Notes: a model not told the origin generated them from the letters alone. A DNA stretch of 43,225 nucleotides from JAWWBN01 sp033720955 (GCA_033720955.1 JAWWBN010000004.1:1-43225); one strand, 5' to 3'; counted from the first letter of the stretch, positions 1 to 8,837 are shown. Numbers and translations: made by a program.

Positions 1-1
1 C

Positions 2-160
2 CACCGATTCCGAGTGAGCTCGCGACTCAAGGACGACTTTGACAACGGCGAGCCCTACTATCCGTTCGATGGTCAGCAGATCTGGCTACCCAGCAGGCCA
101 GAGGATCGCCCGGGAAAAGAATTCTTGGAGTGGCATGCTGATGAGATGTTCAACGGCTAG
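2..160 (+). CDS. HNH endonuclease, C-terminal fragment (5' end outside window)
   Basis: The open frame enters from the left edge and runs about 52 codons to TAG at 158-160. It contains the blocks FRVSSRLKDDFDNG, YYPFDGQQIWLP and a tail ending EFLEWHADEMFNG. This is the conserved C-terminal tail I know from HNH restriction-endonuclease-type proteins: after the HNH fold they carry 'F.VS.RLK.DFDNG..YY..HG..I.LP'. The HNH catalytic residues lie upstream of the window, so activity cannot be judged. The stretch is visibly less G+C-rich than the rest. It ends 17 bp from the 3' end of a tRNA on the opposite strand. Family assignment is by recalled tail motif only. Confidence 0.7.
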   Translation, partial: HRFRVSSRLKDDFDNGEPYYPFDGQQIWLPSRPEDRPGKEFLEWHADEMFNG

Positions 161-176
161 ACAGCAATGATCTTAT

Positions 177-252
<76 letters not shown>

Positions 253-519
253 ACGTTCTTGGGATGACCGGGCGGCCCGGGGGCCGCATGGCATCGGGGA
301 GACTAGCCGCGGGGCGAGCGTGGTGTCAACGGCGACGGCGCTCCTCGGCTGATCTCCACGGCGACCGCGCGCGGCACTCTCGGTGGCGGTCTCGAGCGCT
401 CCACCTTGGTCGAACCGCCACCTGGCTCCGGACGAGGAGGCCTGCAGGCTCGGCAGGTCTCCAACTGACCCTCTGCCTCCTTCGACTACGCGCGATCCGA
501 TGAGTCCAAAAGGGGGAAG
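253..519. other. Non-coding stretch upstream of tRNA-Ala
   Basis: I find no convincing gene here. An 80-codon open frame on the plus strand (264-503) is Arg-rich, lacks a ribosome binding site and looks like a composition artefact. The tRNA promoter must lie in its left part, but no clear -35/-10 pair was recognised. Confidence 0.5.
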
Positions 520-660
520 GTGGTGAAGAAGAGGCTCTCGAGGTGCCCGACGTTTAGCTGGGGCGAGGTCGAGGCGGCCGTCGGTTAGGAGCTGATCGTC
601 TATCGCCTCGACGAGGAGCGGCGGCCGGCGGAGGCGGTGTCATGTCCCAGCCCGGCGTGA
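520..660 (+). pseudogene. Remnant of a secreted 'CPTFSW' Fn3-like domain protein
   Basis: In the frame of 520-660 the translation contains RCPTFSWGEVEAAVG, then TAG at 586-588, then ELIVYRLDEERRPAEA, ending at TGA 658-660. The same pattern, G/RCPTFSW followed after 8-9 residues by YE(L/I) and a hydrophobic strand, opens two intact secreted proteins in this window (10306-11808 and 32332-33645). The TAG sits exactly where those have Tyr, consistent with TAC changing to TAG. There is no start codon, signal peptide or downstream remainder, so this is a decayed fragment. The following 661-839 holds only the leader of the next gene. Confidence 0.6.
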
Positions 661-839
661 CGATAGGGGTGGTAGTGGAAGAGCGGGCGGCCCGTTCGGG
701 GAGCCTGGGAAAGAAGCGGCGCTTCCGGACTCTGTCCCACTGAGACCGACAGAGAGGTGCCGCTCCCTTTGCGGTGCGGCGCTCCCGACCGCCCCGGGGA
801 GGGGAGCCTCTCTGCACCCGACCCGAAAGGACGCCACCG

Positions 840-3611
840 ATGCCCCGACCGAACGCCGTCGCCGCGTATCTCGTCTCGTCCCTGCTCGCCGTCTCCCCGC
901 TCGCGGCGACGGCGGTCTTCGACGTCACCGACGGGCCGTTCAGCGATCCGGAGATCGTCGTCGTCGACCTGACGCCGGCCAACGCCCCGATCAACGAGCT
1001 GACCGGAGCGCCTCCGAGCTCGGCCGACTTCCAGTACCAGTTCACGGTGAGCGGTGTGACCTTCCTGTTCGAGAGCCTCAACGGCGCGGCGCTGTATCCA
1101 GATCCGGCGAGCAACCCCGGGCTGCTCTCGTTCGGTCTCGCCGGGCCGGCGGTGAGCGTGGTCATCAGCCCGGCGGTGGCGGCGGCCGGGTTCTTCGGCC
1201 TCCAGGAGGACGGCTGTCCCGGCGCCACCTTCGCCGGCAGCGGCGGCAACGAGCAGGTCTTCTGGCCGCCGCCCTGCCCCGCGCCCGCCTTCTTCGGCGC
1301 CCACGAGATCGGCGATATCGCCGCGATCGACCTGTCGCGGCCGGCCTCGGTCTGGTGGGCGACGGAGCTGCGCTTCCTGGCACCACCGAGTGGCCCGGGG
1401 GCCCTGGCGGATCTGGGGGTGACCAAGGCGTCGGCCTGCGTCGGCCCTCGCTGCACCCGCATCGACATCGGGCTGATCGCCGCACTCAACGGCGTGCCGT
1501 TCGAGTTCCGGGTCTGGGTGGACAACAACGGTCCCGACAACACCAGCAACGTGCTCGTCTCCGACTTCCTGCCCGCCGGTGTGTTCACCGGCTCGCCGAC
1601 GCCCGGGGTCGTGTTCGACGGCGACACCAACGTGGCGACTCTGGCGGAGCCTCTCCTCCCCGCATCCCTGTTTCTCGCCCTGACCCTCGAGGGCGAGACG
1701 CCGACCAGCCCCTCGGAGTTCAGTTGCGGTCACCAGCTTCTGAATGTGGCCACCGTCTCGTCGTCGGCGACGGATCCGAAGCTGGTGGAGGATCCCTCCG
1801 ACGACCCCCTGGTCAACCGCAATCTGGATACCGCCGTCGTCGTGTTCGACAACGCGGCGGTGAGCGGCATTTCGGAGATCTGCGACAACGGCATCGACGA
1901 CAACTGCGACGGCCGGGTGGACTGCGCCGACACGACGCAGTGCGACTGCCGGCCGACGCTGCCGCCCCTGCCGGGAGGAGACCCGCTCTGCTTCGGCGGC
2001 TTCGTGGCGGGCCTGGTCGAGCTCGGGCTGCCTCCGTCGACCTGTCTGCCGGACACGAACGACGCCCCCGAGCACGGCTGCTCGGTGCCGCGCGGCGAGT
2101 GTGGAGGGGTGACGGTGCCGGCCTTCTGCTGCGACCCGGGCTCGTGGTCGAACCCCGGAATCACGCTCGACCTGGCCCAGTGCGACGTCGGGGTCCCCGG
2201 CTGCGCACCACGCGATCCGAACTTCAAGGAGGCCGAGCCCGGCGTCAACCTGCACGGCTACGGCTACGCCGCCCCCGGCCAGACGATCGCCTACACCATC
2301 CACTACGAGAACGTCGGCAACGCCGACGCGCACGACGTCGAGATCCTGGACGTCCTCGACCCCGATCTCGACGACTCGACCCTCGTCGTCGCCGACGGCG
2401 GGGTCTACGACCCGGGAAGCCGGCTGCTGCGGTGGACCGATCCGGTGGTGCCACCGGCGACCCCGCGCTCGGTGAGCTTCGAGGTGGCGGTGCGGGCCGA
2501 CGCGCCGCCGGGCACGCGGGTGCGCAACGTCGGCACCATCATCTTCCCCGACGCGGTGCCGCCGTCGCGGATCGACACCAACTTCGTGGAGCACGTCATC
2601 CCCGACCCCGCGCTCGACCTCGCGCCCGATCTGCGGGTCGCGGGCTGCACCGAGGTGGCGCCCGGCGAGTACAGCGTCGATCTCGTCAACGACGGCGCCG
2701 GGTTCGCCTACCACGTCGCGGCCACGATCAAGGAGGCGCCGCCGGGGGTCGTCGTGCACCAGGGCCGCGCGGGAGCGTTCTCCCACCCGGACGACCTGGC
2801 CTCGCTGCCGACCGTGCTCGCCTTCGCGACGACCACCAGCGCCGACACCGTCTCCTTCACGACCCGGGCGGCGGGCGATCCGTGCGCCGAGATGGTCTGG
2901 ACCCTCGAGTGGCAGGACATCGCCGGCAATCGGTTCTCCGAGGATGTCTCCTCCAACGATCCGCCGGAGGCCCGCTGCCAGGACGTCGTCGTCCCCACCG
3001 AGGAGGGGGTCTGCACGGCCCGGGCGTCAGTGGACGCCGGCTCGTTCGACCCCGACGGCGATCCGATCGTCCTGAGCCAGCAGCCGCCCGGTCCGTACGG
3101 CGAGGGCGCGACCGCGGTCGAGCTCACCGTGGAGGACGACCGCGGCGGGAGCGACCGCTGCCAGGCGACGGTGACCGTGGTGGACGAGGCGTCGCCGATC
3201 GTCGAGTGCAACGCACCGGCGACGATGACGCCGCCCGAGGCGCCCATCTCCCTCACCGCCACCTCGGCCGACAACTGCGGCGCGGCCGACACCGTCGTGA
3301 CCGGCTATGACTGCTTCCAGTTCACCCGCAAAGGCAAGCGGATCGACAAGACGAGCTCGTGCGTCGTCAGCTTCGCCGGCGACACCCTCACCATCTGGGA
3401 CTCGGGCGGCGTGGGCGACATCATCACCTGGCGGGTCCGGGCGCAGGACGACGCCGGCAACGCCATCTCCCGTCGGTGCCGGATCGACGTGGTGCGGCCG
3501 GGAGGCGGCGCGGCGGAGAGCTCGCCGTCCGGAGCGAGCCCCCACCCGGGCCCCGGCCGCCCGGATAGCATGGGCCGCGGAGAGTTTCGTGGCGGGGCCG
3601 GAACCCGATGA
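840..3611 (+). CDS. Large secreted protein with DUF11-like, MopE-like and HYR-like domains
   Basis: This 923-residue protein starts at ATG 840, preceded by GAAAGG (826-831); an earlier in-frame ATG at 774 has no such site. Residues 1-~24 form a signal peptide. Beta-rich repeats follow. One DUF11-type region (about 205-320) includes VWVDNNGPDNTSNVLVSDFLP. A Cys-rich calcium-type motif ICDNGIDDNCDGRVDC (about 347-362) matches the thrombospondin-3/MopE style. A second DUF11 unit (about 470-590) includes ITYTIHYENVGNADA-like sequence, followed by an HYR-like segment (about 790-890). Its role is probably at the cell surface or in the matrix, possibly adhesive (inference). The 3' end overlaps the sigma-factor gene by 23 bp, so it is probably the first gene of the five-gene operon. 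The Pro/Gly-rich tail after ~890 overlaps the next gene's ribosome binding site. Confidence 0.85.
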   Translation: MPRPNAVAAYLVSSLLAVSPLAATAVFDVTDGPFSDPEIVVVDLTPANAPINELTGAPPSSADFQYQFTVSGVTFLFESLNGAALYPDPASNPGLLSFGLAGPAVSVVISPAVAAAGFFGLQEDGCPGATFAGSGGNEQVFWPPPCPAPAFFGAHEIGDIAAIDLSRPASVWWATELRFLAPPSGPGALADLGVTKASACVGPRCTRIDIGLIAALNGVPFEFRVWVDNNGPDNTSNVLVSDFLPAGVFTGSPTPGVVFDGDTNVATLAEPLLPASLFLALTLEGETPTSPSEFSCGHQLLNVATVSSSATDPKLVEDPSDDPLVNRNLDTAVVVFDNAAVSGISEICDNGIDDNCDGRVDCADTTQCDCRPTLPPLPGGDPLCFGGFVAGLVELGLPPSTCLPDTNDAPEHGCSVPRGECGGVTVPAFCCDPGSWSNPGITLDLAQCDVGVPGCAPRDPNFKEAEPGVNLHGYGYAAPGQTIAYTIHYENVGNADAHDVEILDVLDPDLDDSTLVVADGGVYDPGSRLLRWTDPVVPPATPRSVSFEVAVRADAPPGTRVRNVGTIIFPDAVPPSRIDTNFVEHVIPDPALDLAPDLRVAGCTEVAPGEYSVDLVNDGAGFAYHVAATIKEAPPGVVVHQGRAGAFSHPDDLASLPTVLAFATTTSADTVSFTTRAAGDPCAEMVWTLEWQDIAGNRFSEDVSSNDPPEARCQDVVVPTEEGVCTARASVDAGSFDPDGDPIVLSQQPPGPYGEGATAVELTVEDDRGGSDRCQATVTVVDEASPIVECNAPATMTPPEAPISLTATSADNCGAADTVVTGYDCFQFTRKGKRIDKTSSCVVSFAGDTLTIWDSGGVGDIITWRVRAQDDAGNAISRRCRIDVVRPGGGAAESSPSGASPHPGPGRPDSMGRGEFRGGAGTR

Positions 3612-4116
3612 GCGCTTCGAGCGGCTCGTACGCGAGCACGCTCGCCTCATGCGGTCCGCGATCCGGCGGGTCTGCGGGCGGCGGCATGGAGCGCTCGCTC
3701 CCGACGTGGAGCAGGAGGTCTACCTCGCCCTCTGGAGGCGTCTCCGGAACCCTCGACGGATCGATCATCCGGCCTCGTACGTCTACAAGGTGGCGCTGAC
3801 GACGGCGCTGGCGATCGTGCGACGGATCGAAAGGGAGCTCCGCCTTGCCGTCGCCGAGGAGAGAGCTCCGCGGGAGGCGGCGCCGCTCGTCGGCGGACTG
3901 ACGGCCGCCGAGCGCGCGGTCGTTCTCGGCGAGACGCTCGCGACGCTCGAGCCGGACGAGGCCCGAGCGCTGCGCGCCTATCTCGCGGGCTTCAGCCACG
4001 GCGAGGTGGCGGAGCTCTACGGCTGGACCGAGTCGGTGGCCCGTCACCGCATCTACCGCACCCTCGAGCGGCTGCGGGAGCGGGCCCGAGCCAGGGAAGG
4101 AGAGTCCGATGAGTGA
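3589..4116 (+). CDS. ECF RNA polymerase sigma factor
   Basis: A 175-residue protein of typical ECF length. The sigma2 region (about 5-75) includes FERLVREHARLMRSAIRRV and DVEQEVYLALWRRL. The sigma4 helix-turn-helix (about 120-165) includes LEPDEARALRAYLAGFSHGEVAELYGWTE and the DNA-reading SVARHRIYRTLERL. I chose GTG 3589 because GGAGAG lies 4 nt upstream and the protein then has normal ECF length; there is no in-frame ATG nearby. It overlaps the preceding secreted-protein gene by 23 bp and the anti-sigma gene by 8 bp (ATGAGTGA), so translation is probably coupled. It presumably drives this operon when released from the anti-sigma factor. Confidence 0.9.
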   Translation: MAGPEPDERFERLVREHARLMRSAIRRVCGRRHGALAPDVEQEVYLALWRRLRNPRRIDHPASYVYKVALTTALAIVRRIERELRLAVAEERAPREAAPLVGGLTAAERAVVLGETLATLEPDEARALRAYLAGFSHGEVAELYGWTESVARHRIYRTLERLRERARAREGESDE

Positions 4117-4798
4117 CGCGCCCAGCGACGATCGGCCGATGAGCCCGGCAGCCCTCGACTCGTGGCGCGAGGCCTACGCCGCGGGGCCGGGGGACTCCGG
4201 CGGCGAGCATCCGGCCGAGGAGCGGCTCGCGGCCCTCGCCACCGGCGAGCTGACGGGCGAAGAGCGCACCCGGCTCGCCGACCACGTGGTCGTCTGCGCG
4301 AGCTGCCGCGCCGCCTACCGGACCCTCGTGGACCTCCACCGGGCGGCCGGGCGGATCGAGCCGACCCCCGTGCGCGCGGTGGGCCGGCGATGGCTGGTCG
4401 TTGGCGCCAGCGCGGCGGTGCTCGCCGCGGCGGTTGGACTCGCCATCTTCGGGTCGGGCGCGCCGGAGAGCGACCCGGTCGTGCGCGGGCCGCGGGTCGG
4501 GCAGATCGACATCGCGCCGGCGGACGGGGCGCAGCTCGATGCGGCCCCGCGGCGCTTCTCGTGGACCCCGATCGCCGCCGAGGAGGAACCGAGCGGCGGG
4601 ACCACCTACCGGGTCGTCCTCTACGATGCGGAGTCGATCCCGGTCTGGCGCAGCGAGGCAACCGCGACGCCGGCGGTCGAGCTGCCGCCGGCGGTCGGGG
4701 AGGCTCTGGCCCCGGGTACCTACTACTGGCGGATCGTGACCGACGACGGCTGGGCGGAGCGGATCTCGCCGCTGGCTCGTTTCGAGATCGGGCGGTGA
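4109..4798 (+). CDS. Membrane anti-sigma factor with zinc-type N-terminus and extracytoplasmic beta-domain
   Basis: A 229-residue protein. Residues 25-75 form a ZAS/zf-HC2 anti-sigma domain with the H-x3-C-x2-C motif at H59, C63 and C66. One transmembrane helix spans about 93-113. The remaining ~110 residues should lie outside the cytoplasm and form an Fn3-like beta sandwich: RRFSW, TYRVVLYD, LAPGTYYWRIV, then a final strand ending ARFEI. This pattern resembles the CPTFSW domain of the secreted proteins elsewhere in the window. By family knowledge the N-terminus sequesters the sigma factor encoded just upstream. The outer domain is the likely sensor or protease target (inference). It overlaps the sigma gene by 8 bp and the CHAT gene by 4 bp. 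Confidence 0.88.
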   Translation: MSDAPSDDRPMSPAALDSWREAYAAGPGDSGGEHPAEERLAALATGELTGEERTRLADHVVVCASCRAAYRTLVDLHRAAGRIEPTPVRAVGRRWLVVGASAAVLAAAVGLAIFGSGAPESDPVVRGPRVGQIDIAPADGAQLDAAPRRFSWTPIAAEEEPSGGTTYRVVLYDAESIPVWRSEATATPAVELPPAVGEALAPGTYYWRIVTDDGWAERISPLARFEIGR

Positions 4799-7569
4799 GG
4801 CTCGCACCGCTCCTCGCCGTCGCCCTTCTGGCGGGCGCGGATCCGCGGCTCATCGCCGCCGACTCTCCAGCGAGCGACTGCGACACCCTCGTGGCGACGG
4901 GCGCTGCCCGGGTGCTCTCCGACCTCGAGGCGGCGCTCGTGCGGCTCGAAGAGTGCTCCGGCGCGGCGCGGCGCCGCGGCGACTCCGCCCGGGAGGCGGA
5001 GAGCCTCCGGCTGGTGGCGGAGCTCCACGGCATGGCCGGCCGCTGGCGGAAGAGCCTCGGCGCGGCGGAACGGGCGGCGGCGGCGGCTCGGGAGGCCGGC
5101 GACCCGGAGAGGGAGGCGTGGGCTCTGCTCGCGCAGGGCGACGCGCTCTACTACCTGTGGAGGTTCGACGAGGCCGCGCGGGTCTTCGGTGAGGCGTTGG
5201 CCCTCTTCCGCGAGGCCGGCGACGCCGTGGGCGAGGCGCACGCCCTCAAGAACCTGGGTATCTCACAGGTGCCTCTCGGGCGCCGGGACCTGGCGCTGCT
5301 GCACCTGGAGGCGGCGATGGAGCGGTATCCGCAGTGGCGCGACGACGAGCTCGCCGTCTCCATCCTCGGCAACCTGGGCACGATCTACGCCCGCCTCGGG
5401 GCGCCGCTGTCCGCCCGCCGGACCTTCGAGCGGGCTCTCGCGATCGCGCGCCAGCGCGGCCGCCCCGGCGAGATCGCCGATCTCCTCGGCCGCCTCGGCG
5501 ACCTCTACCTCGGGCTCGGGCGCGCGCGCGACGCCCGACGGCTCTTCGAGGAAGCCGTTGCCGAGGCCAGCGAAGCCGGTCCCGCCGCGGTGCTGCCGCT
5601 GCTCGAGGGCTCCGCCTGGGCGCTGGCGCAGACGGGCGACCGAGCGGCGGCGAGGGCGAGGCTCGAGCGCCTGGTCGAGGCGCTCCGGGCGGACCGCAAT
5701 CGGATCGGGACCTGCCTGGCGTTGACCGATCTCGCCTGGCTGCTCGAGGGGGAGGACCCGGAGGGGGCGGCGGCGCGGTACCGGGAGGCCGGGGGCCTGG
5801 CTGGGACCGTCAGCCTGCCGTGCCGCTGGGAGTCCGAAGCGGGTCTCGCCCGGCTCGCGCGCCGGGAGGGCGATCTGACAACGGCGATCGAGGCGCTGGG
5901 GAGAGCGCTCGCCGCCGTCGAGCAGCGCCGCGCGGAGCTGGTGGCCGATCACGACCGCCGAGCGCTCGCCGCGCGAACCGACGCTCTGTACCGGGACCTC
6001 GCGGAGGCGGCGATCGAGCGCGCCGGCGTGCGGGGCTTCGCGAGCGACCTCGATCTCGCCTTCCACGCGCTCGAGCGCATGCGCGCCGCGTCGCTCCAGG
6101 CGATGATCGAAGCGCGGCTCGCAGACGTCGAGGCGCCGGCGGGCCGGGAGGGCGCCTACCTCCGCCGCCTCGAAGACGAGATCGCGAGGCTGCGGTCGCG
6201 AGTCGAGGCCGGGGAGCCGGGCGATCGCGAGACGGCGAGGCTCCGGGAGCGGCTCGAGCGCCGCCAGATGGAGGCAGACGAGCATCGGCGCAACCGGCGC
6301 CGGGTCCGGGCGGACGTTCCGCCGCCCGCCGCGCTCACGGCGGCCCAGGTCCGAGCCCGGCTGCCCGGCGATGCGGCCCTGGTCTCGTATCTCTTGGGCG
6401 AGGAGAGCTCCTTCGCCTTCGTCCTCACCCGCGACGAGCTCCGGCTGGTCGAGCTGCCGACCACGGCTGCCCGGGTGACGGAGCAGGTCGGGGGCTTCCT
6501 CGAGCTCCTCGAAGACTCCCGGCACTCCGGCTGGGCCGCGGTGGGCCGGCGGCTCCATCGCGACCTGGTGGAGCCGTGGATGAGCAGGCTCGACCCCCGG
6601 ACCGCGCTGCTGGTGGTCGTCCCGGACCGCGCGCTGCGCTCGCTTCCGTTCGAGAGCCTGCCGCTCGATGCCGGCGCCGACCGCCTGTTCGTCGAGGAGG
6701 TCGCCGTGGCCTACTCGCCCTCCGCCACCGCCCTCTTCGACCTCGTCGAGGCGCCGACGACGACCGACGATCGGCAGGCGCAGGGCGACGCCGACGTCCT
6801 GATCCTGGCCGAGCCGTTGATAGCCGACGGCGAGCGGACCGCGCACCGCCCGTTGCGCGCCCTCTACGAAGAGGACGGCCACGACCTCGCGCCGGTGCCC
6901 TTCGGAGGGGTGGAGGCGGCGCGGATCGCCCGCTACGCGCGGCGGGCCCGGACCCTCGCCCGGGGGGACGCGACCGAGGCGCGGCTGAAGGCGATGGACC
7001 TCGCCCGCTTCCGGGTGCTGCACCTGGCGACCCATGCGCTCTTGAGCGCCCGGGATCCGCGGCGCTCGGCCCTCTACCTGGGCCTCGATGAAGACGGGGT
7101 GGAGGACGGCTTCCTGCAGGCGCGGGAGATCGAGCGCCTGCGGCTCGACGCCGAGCTCGTCGTGCTGTCGGCATGCCGGACTGCGCGCGGGGAGCCGGCG
7201 GCGGGAGGGGTCGGGATCGAGAGCCTCGCCGAGGCCTTCTTCCTGGCGGGCGCCCGCTCGGTCGTCGGGACCCTCTGGGACGTCGAAGACCGGGCGGCGA
7301 TGTCGCTGTCGACCTCGTTCTACCGGCAGTTGGCCGCGGGGCTGGGCAAGGCGGAGGCGCTCCGCCGGGCCAAGCTCGAGGCCGTGGCCGGCGGCGCCCC
7401 GCCCGCCGCGTGGGCCGGCTTCGTGCTGATCGGCGAGCCGTTCGCGGGTGTCTCCGTCGTCGAGCCGCGGCGCCGGCTGGCGACGCCCCTCGCCGCGATC
7501 GCCCTGATGGCCGTCGCGCTGGCGGCCGGAGCGGTGTGGAAGGTGCGCCGGGACCAGGAGGCCCTATGA
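4795..7569 (+). CDS. Membrane-anchored TPR-CHAT protein (caspase-like protease)
   Basis: A 924-residue protein. GTG 4795 overlaps the anti-sigma stop (GTGA). A hydrophobic N-terminus (1-~22) looks like a signal peptide. TPR repeats cover about 60-385 and a charged coiled coil about 455-505. The CHAT domain occupies about 600-885. Both catalytic residues of the caspase-like fold are present: His747 in HLATHA and Cys794 in LSACRT. The conserved ESLAEAFFLAGARSVVGTLWDV block follows in the usual place. A C-terminal transmembrane helix (about 897-917) ends in basic residues, favouring a CHAT domain on the outer face of the inner membrane (inference). CHAT proteins cleave partner proteins; the substrate here is unknown. 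The anti-sigma outer domain and the two secreted proteins of the same operon are the obvious candidates. Confidence 0.9.
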   Translation: MRLAPLLAVALLAGADPRLIAADSPASDCDTLVATGAARVLSDLEAALVRLEECSGAARRRGDSAREAESLRLVAELHGMAGRWRKSLGAAERAAAAAREAGDPEREAWALLAQGDALYYLWRFDEAARVFGEALALFREAGDAVGEAHALKNLGISQVPLGRRDLALLHLEAAMERYPQWRDDELAVSILGNLGTIYARLGAPLSARRTFERALAIARQRGRPGEIADLLGRLGDLYLGLGRARDARRLFEEAVAEASEAGPAAVLPLLEGSAWALAQTGDRAAARARLERLVEALRADRNRIGTCLALTDLAWLLEGEDPEGAAARYREAGGLAGTVSLPCRWESEAGLARLARREGDLTTAIEALGRALAAVEQRRAELVADHDRRALAARTDALYRDLAEAAIERAGVRGFASDLDLAFHALERMRAASLQAMIEARLADVEAPAGREGAYLRRLEDEIARLRSRVEAGEPGDRETARLRERLERRQMEADEHRRNRRRVRADVPPPAALTAAQVRARLPGDAALVSYLLGEESSFAFVLTRDELRLVELPTTAARVTEQVGGFLELLEDSRHSGWAAVGRRLHRDLVEPWMSRLDPRTALLVVVPDRALRSLPFESLPLDAGADRLFVEEVAVAYSPSATALFDLVEAPTTTDDRQAQGDADVLILAEPLIADGERTAHRPLRALYEEDGHDLAPVPFGGVEAARIARYARRARTLARGDATEARLKAMDLARFRVLHLATHALLSARDPRRSALYLGLDEDGVEDGFLQAREIERLRLDAELVVLSACRTARGEPAAGGVGIESLAEAFFLAGARSVVGTLWDVEDRAAMSLSTSFYRQLAAGLGKAEALRRAKLEAVAGGAPPAAWAGFVLIGEPFAGVSVVEPRRRLATPLAAIALMAVALAAGAVWKVRRDQEAL

Positions 7570-8837
7570 ACTTCATGACGATCCGCAGGACAGCGGAGGC
7601 CATGGCAAGGCAGGCAAGCGTTCTCTTCCGGATCCTGGGGCTGGCGTGCGCTCTGACGCTGGGCCCGGCGGCTCCGGCGGCCGGTGTCGAGTTGATGGTC
7701 GGGCTCGTTCTCCTCGTGGACTCGAGCGACATGGTCACGGTCAAGCCGGACCACGGCGTCACCCGGTTCCCCGGTCCGGTCGGCGACTGCCCCTCCGGCA
7801 TGGCCACCTGCAGCTACCTCTATCTGAACGGCTGGGGCCACGTCAGCGGGACGGTGGAGTGGCGAGACACCAACGCGAAGCTCACTCTCCGGCTCGACGG
7901 CTCCGGGGTGGACGTGTCGAACCCCGGCGGAGTCGCGAACGACAGCGGCTCGGCCTCGAAGATCGGCCACGCCAACCTGACCGGCGACGCGACCTTGGGG
8001 TCTGCTCTGCGCGCGGCCGCCGGCTCCCTCACCGACGACTTCACCTCGGTCGTGGCCACGAACACCGAAGAGGAGCCCGATCTCGACTACGAGGTCAGCG
8101 GCTGCGTGATGTTCGCCCCTCCCGACCTGACGGCGGTGTCGCCCATCGTGAGCGACACGGCGGTCACGCCGGGTCAGCTCTTCGATCTCAGCGTCTCCGT
8201 CCAGAACGTGCCCGCCGGAGGGGCGACGACCGTGGGGAAGCCGTGCGAGAACACGACCCTCACCTTCTACCGCTCGGACGTCTTCGGCATCACCACCTTC
8301 GACACCGAGATCGCCTCACAGACGCTGCCGCCCGTCCCGGCCTTCGCGGCCCGCCAGGAGACCGCGACGGTCTCGATCGACATGGAAGAGGACTACTGGC
8401 TGGGCGCCTGCATCGAACCCCTCTGGGGCGAGGTCAACGCGACCAACCAATGCTCGGCCGGCGTGCGGGTGATCGTCGGCCCTCCTTGCGAGACCGTGAC
8501 CGTGTCGAACCAGAACGTGAGCACCATGACGACCTTCCAGGCGTGCGGAACCCTGGTCGCGGGATCCAACCTCACCGTGACGACGTCGCTCGGAGCCAGC
8601 TTCGTCAGCGGCGACACGGTGACCCTGGACAACGGCTTCGACATCGGCCTCGGCGCCGAGGCGCAGATCGGCGTCTGCGGCCAGGATCTCTGTGTCGCCA
8701 GCGCCTCGCCCCTGGACAGCGCCTGCCATCCCTGCGTCGAGACGGTCTGCCTCGAAGACCCGACCTGCTGCACCTCGGCGTGGGACGACGACTGCCGGGA
8801 GCTGGTGCAGACCGAGTGCGAGCTCGTCTGCCCGTAG
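7566..8837 (+). CDS. Secreted protein with CARDB-like domain and Cys-rich C-terminus
   Basis: A 423-residue protein, last gene of the operon. ATG 7566 overlaps the CHAT stop (ATGA). The N-terminal ~45 residues contain a signal peptide with a hydrophobic core LACALTLGPAAPAAG. A CARDB-type segment (about 180-300) includes VTPGQLFDLSVSVQNV. It is followed by a beta-rich stretch. The last ~40 residues hold a dense Cys cluster with CLEDPTCCTSAWDDDC, a motif I associate with secreted proteins of myxobacteria and relatives ('DP.CC...WD..C'). It is exported and probably disulphide-bonded; the function is unknown. Its place directly behind a CHAT protease makes it a candidate substrate or effector (inference). 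Confidence 0.82.
   Translation: MNFMTIRRTAEAMARQASVLFRILGLACALTLGPAAPAAGVELMVGLVLLVDSSDMVTVKPDHGVTRFPGPVGDCPSGMATCSYLYLNGWGHVSGTVEWRDTNAKLTLRLDGSGVDVSNPGGVANDSGSASKIGHANLTGDATLGSALRAAAGSLTDDFTSVVATNTEEEPDLDYEVSGCVMFAPPDLTAVSPIVSDTAVTPGQLFDLSVSVQNVPAGGATTVGKPCENTTLTFYRSDVFGITTFDTEIASQTLPPVPAFAARQETATVSIDMEEDYWLGACIEPLWGEVNATNQCSAGVRVIVGPPCETVTVSNQNVSTMTTFQACGTLVAGSNLTVTTSLGASFVSGDTVTLDNGFDIGLGAEAQIGVCGQDLCVASASPLDSACHPCVETVCLEDPTCCTSAWDDDCRELVQTECELVCP

Noticed and set aside
264..503. 80-codon plus-strand frame near the tRNA
   Set aside because: Arg-rich, no Shine-Dalgarno, overlaps the tRNA promoter region.
600..2786. Very long open frame (about 730 codons) on the minus strand opposite the DUF11 protein
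   Set aside because: Arg/Ala/Gly-rich composition, no ribosome binding site or signal; a shadow of the high-G+C gene on the plus strand.
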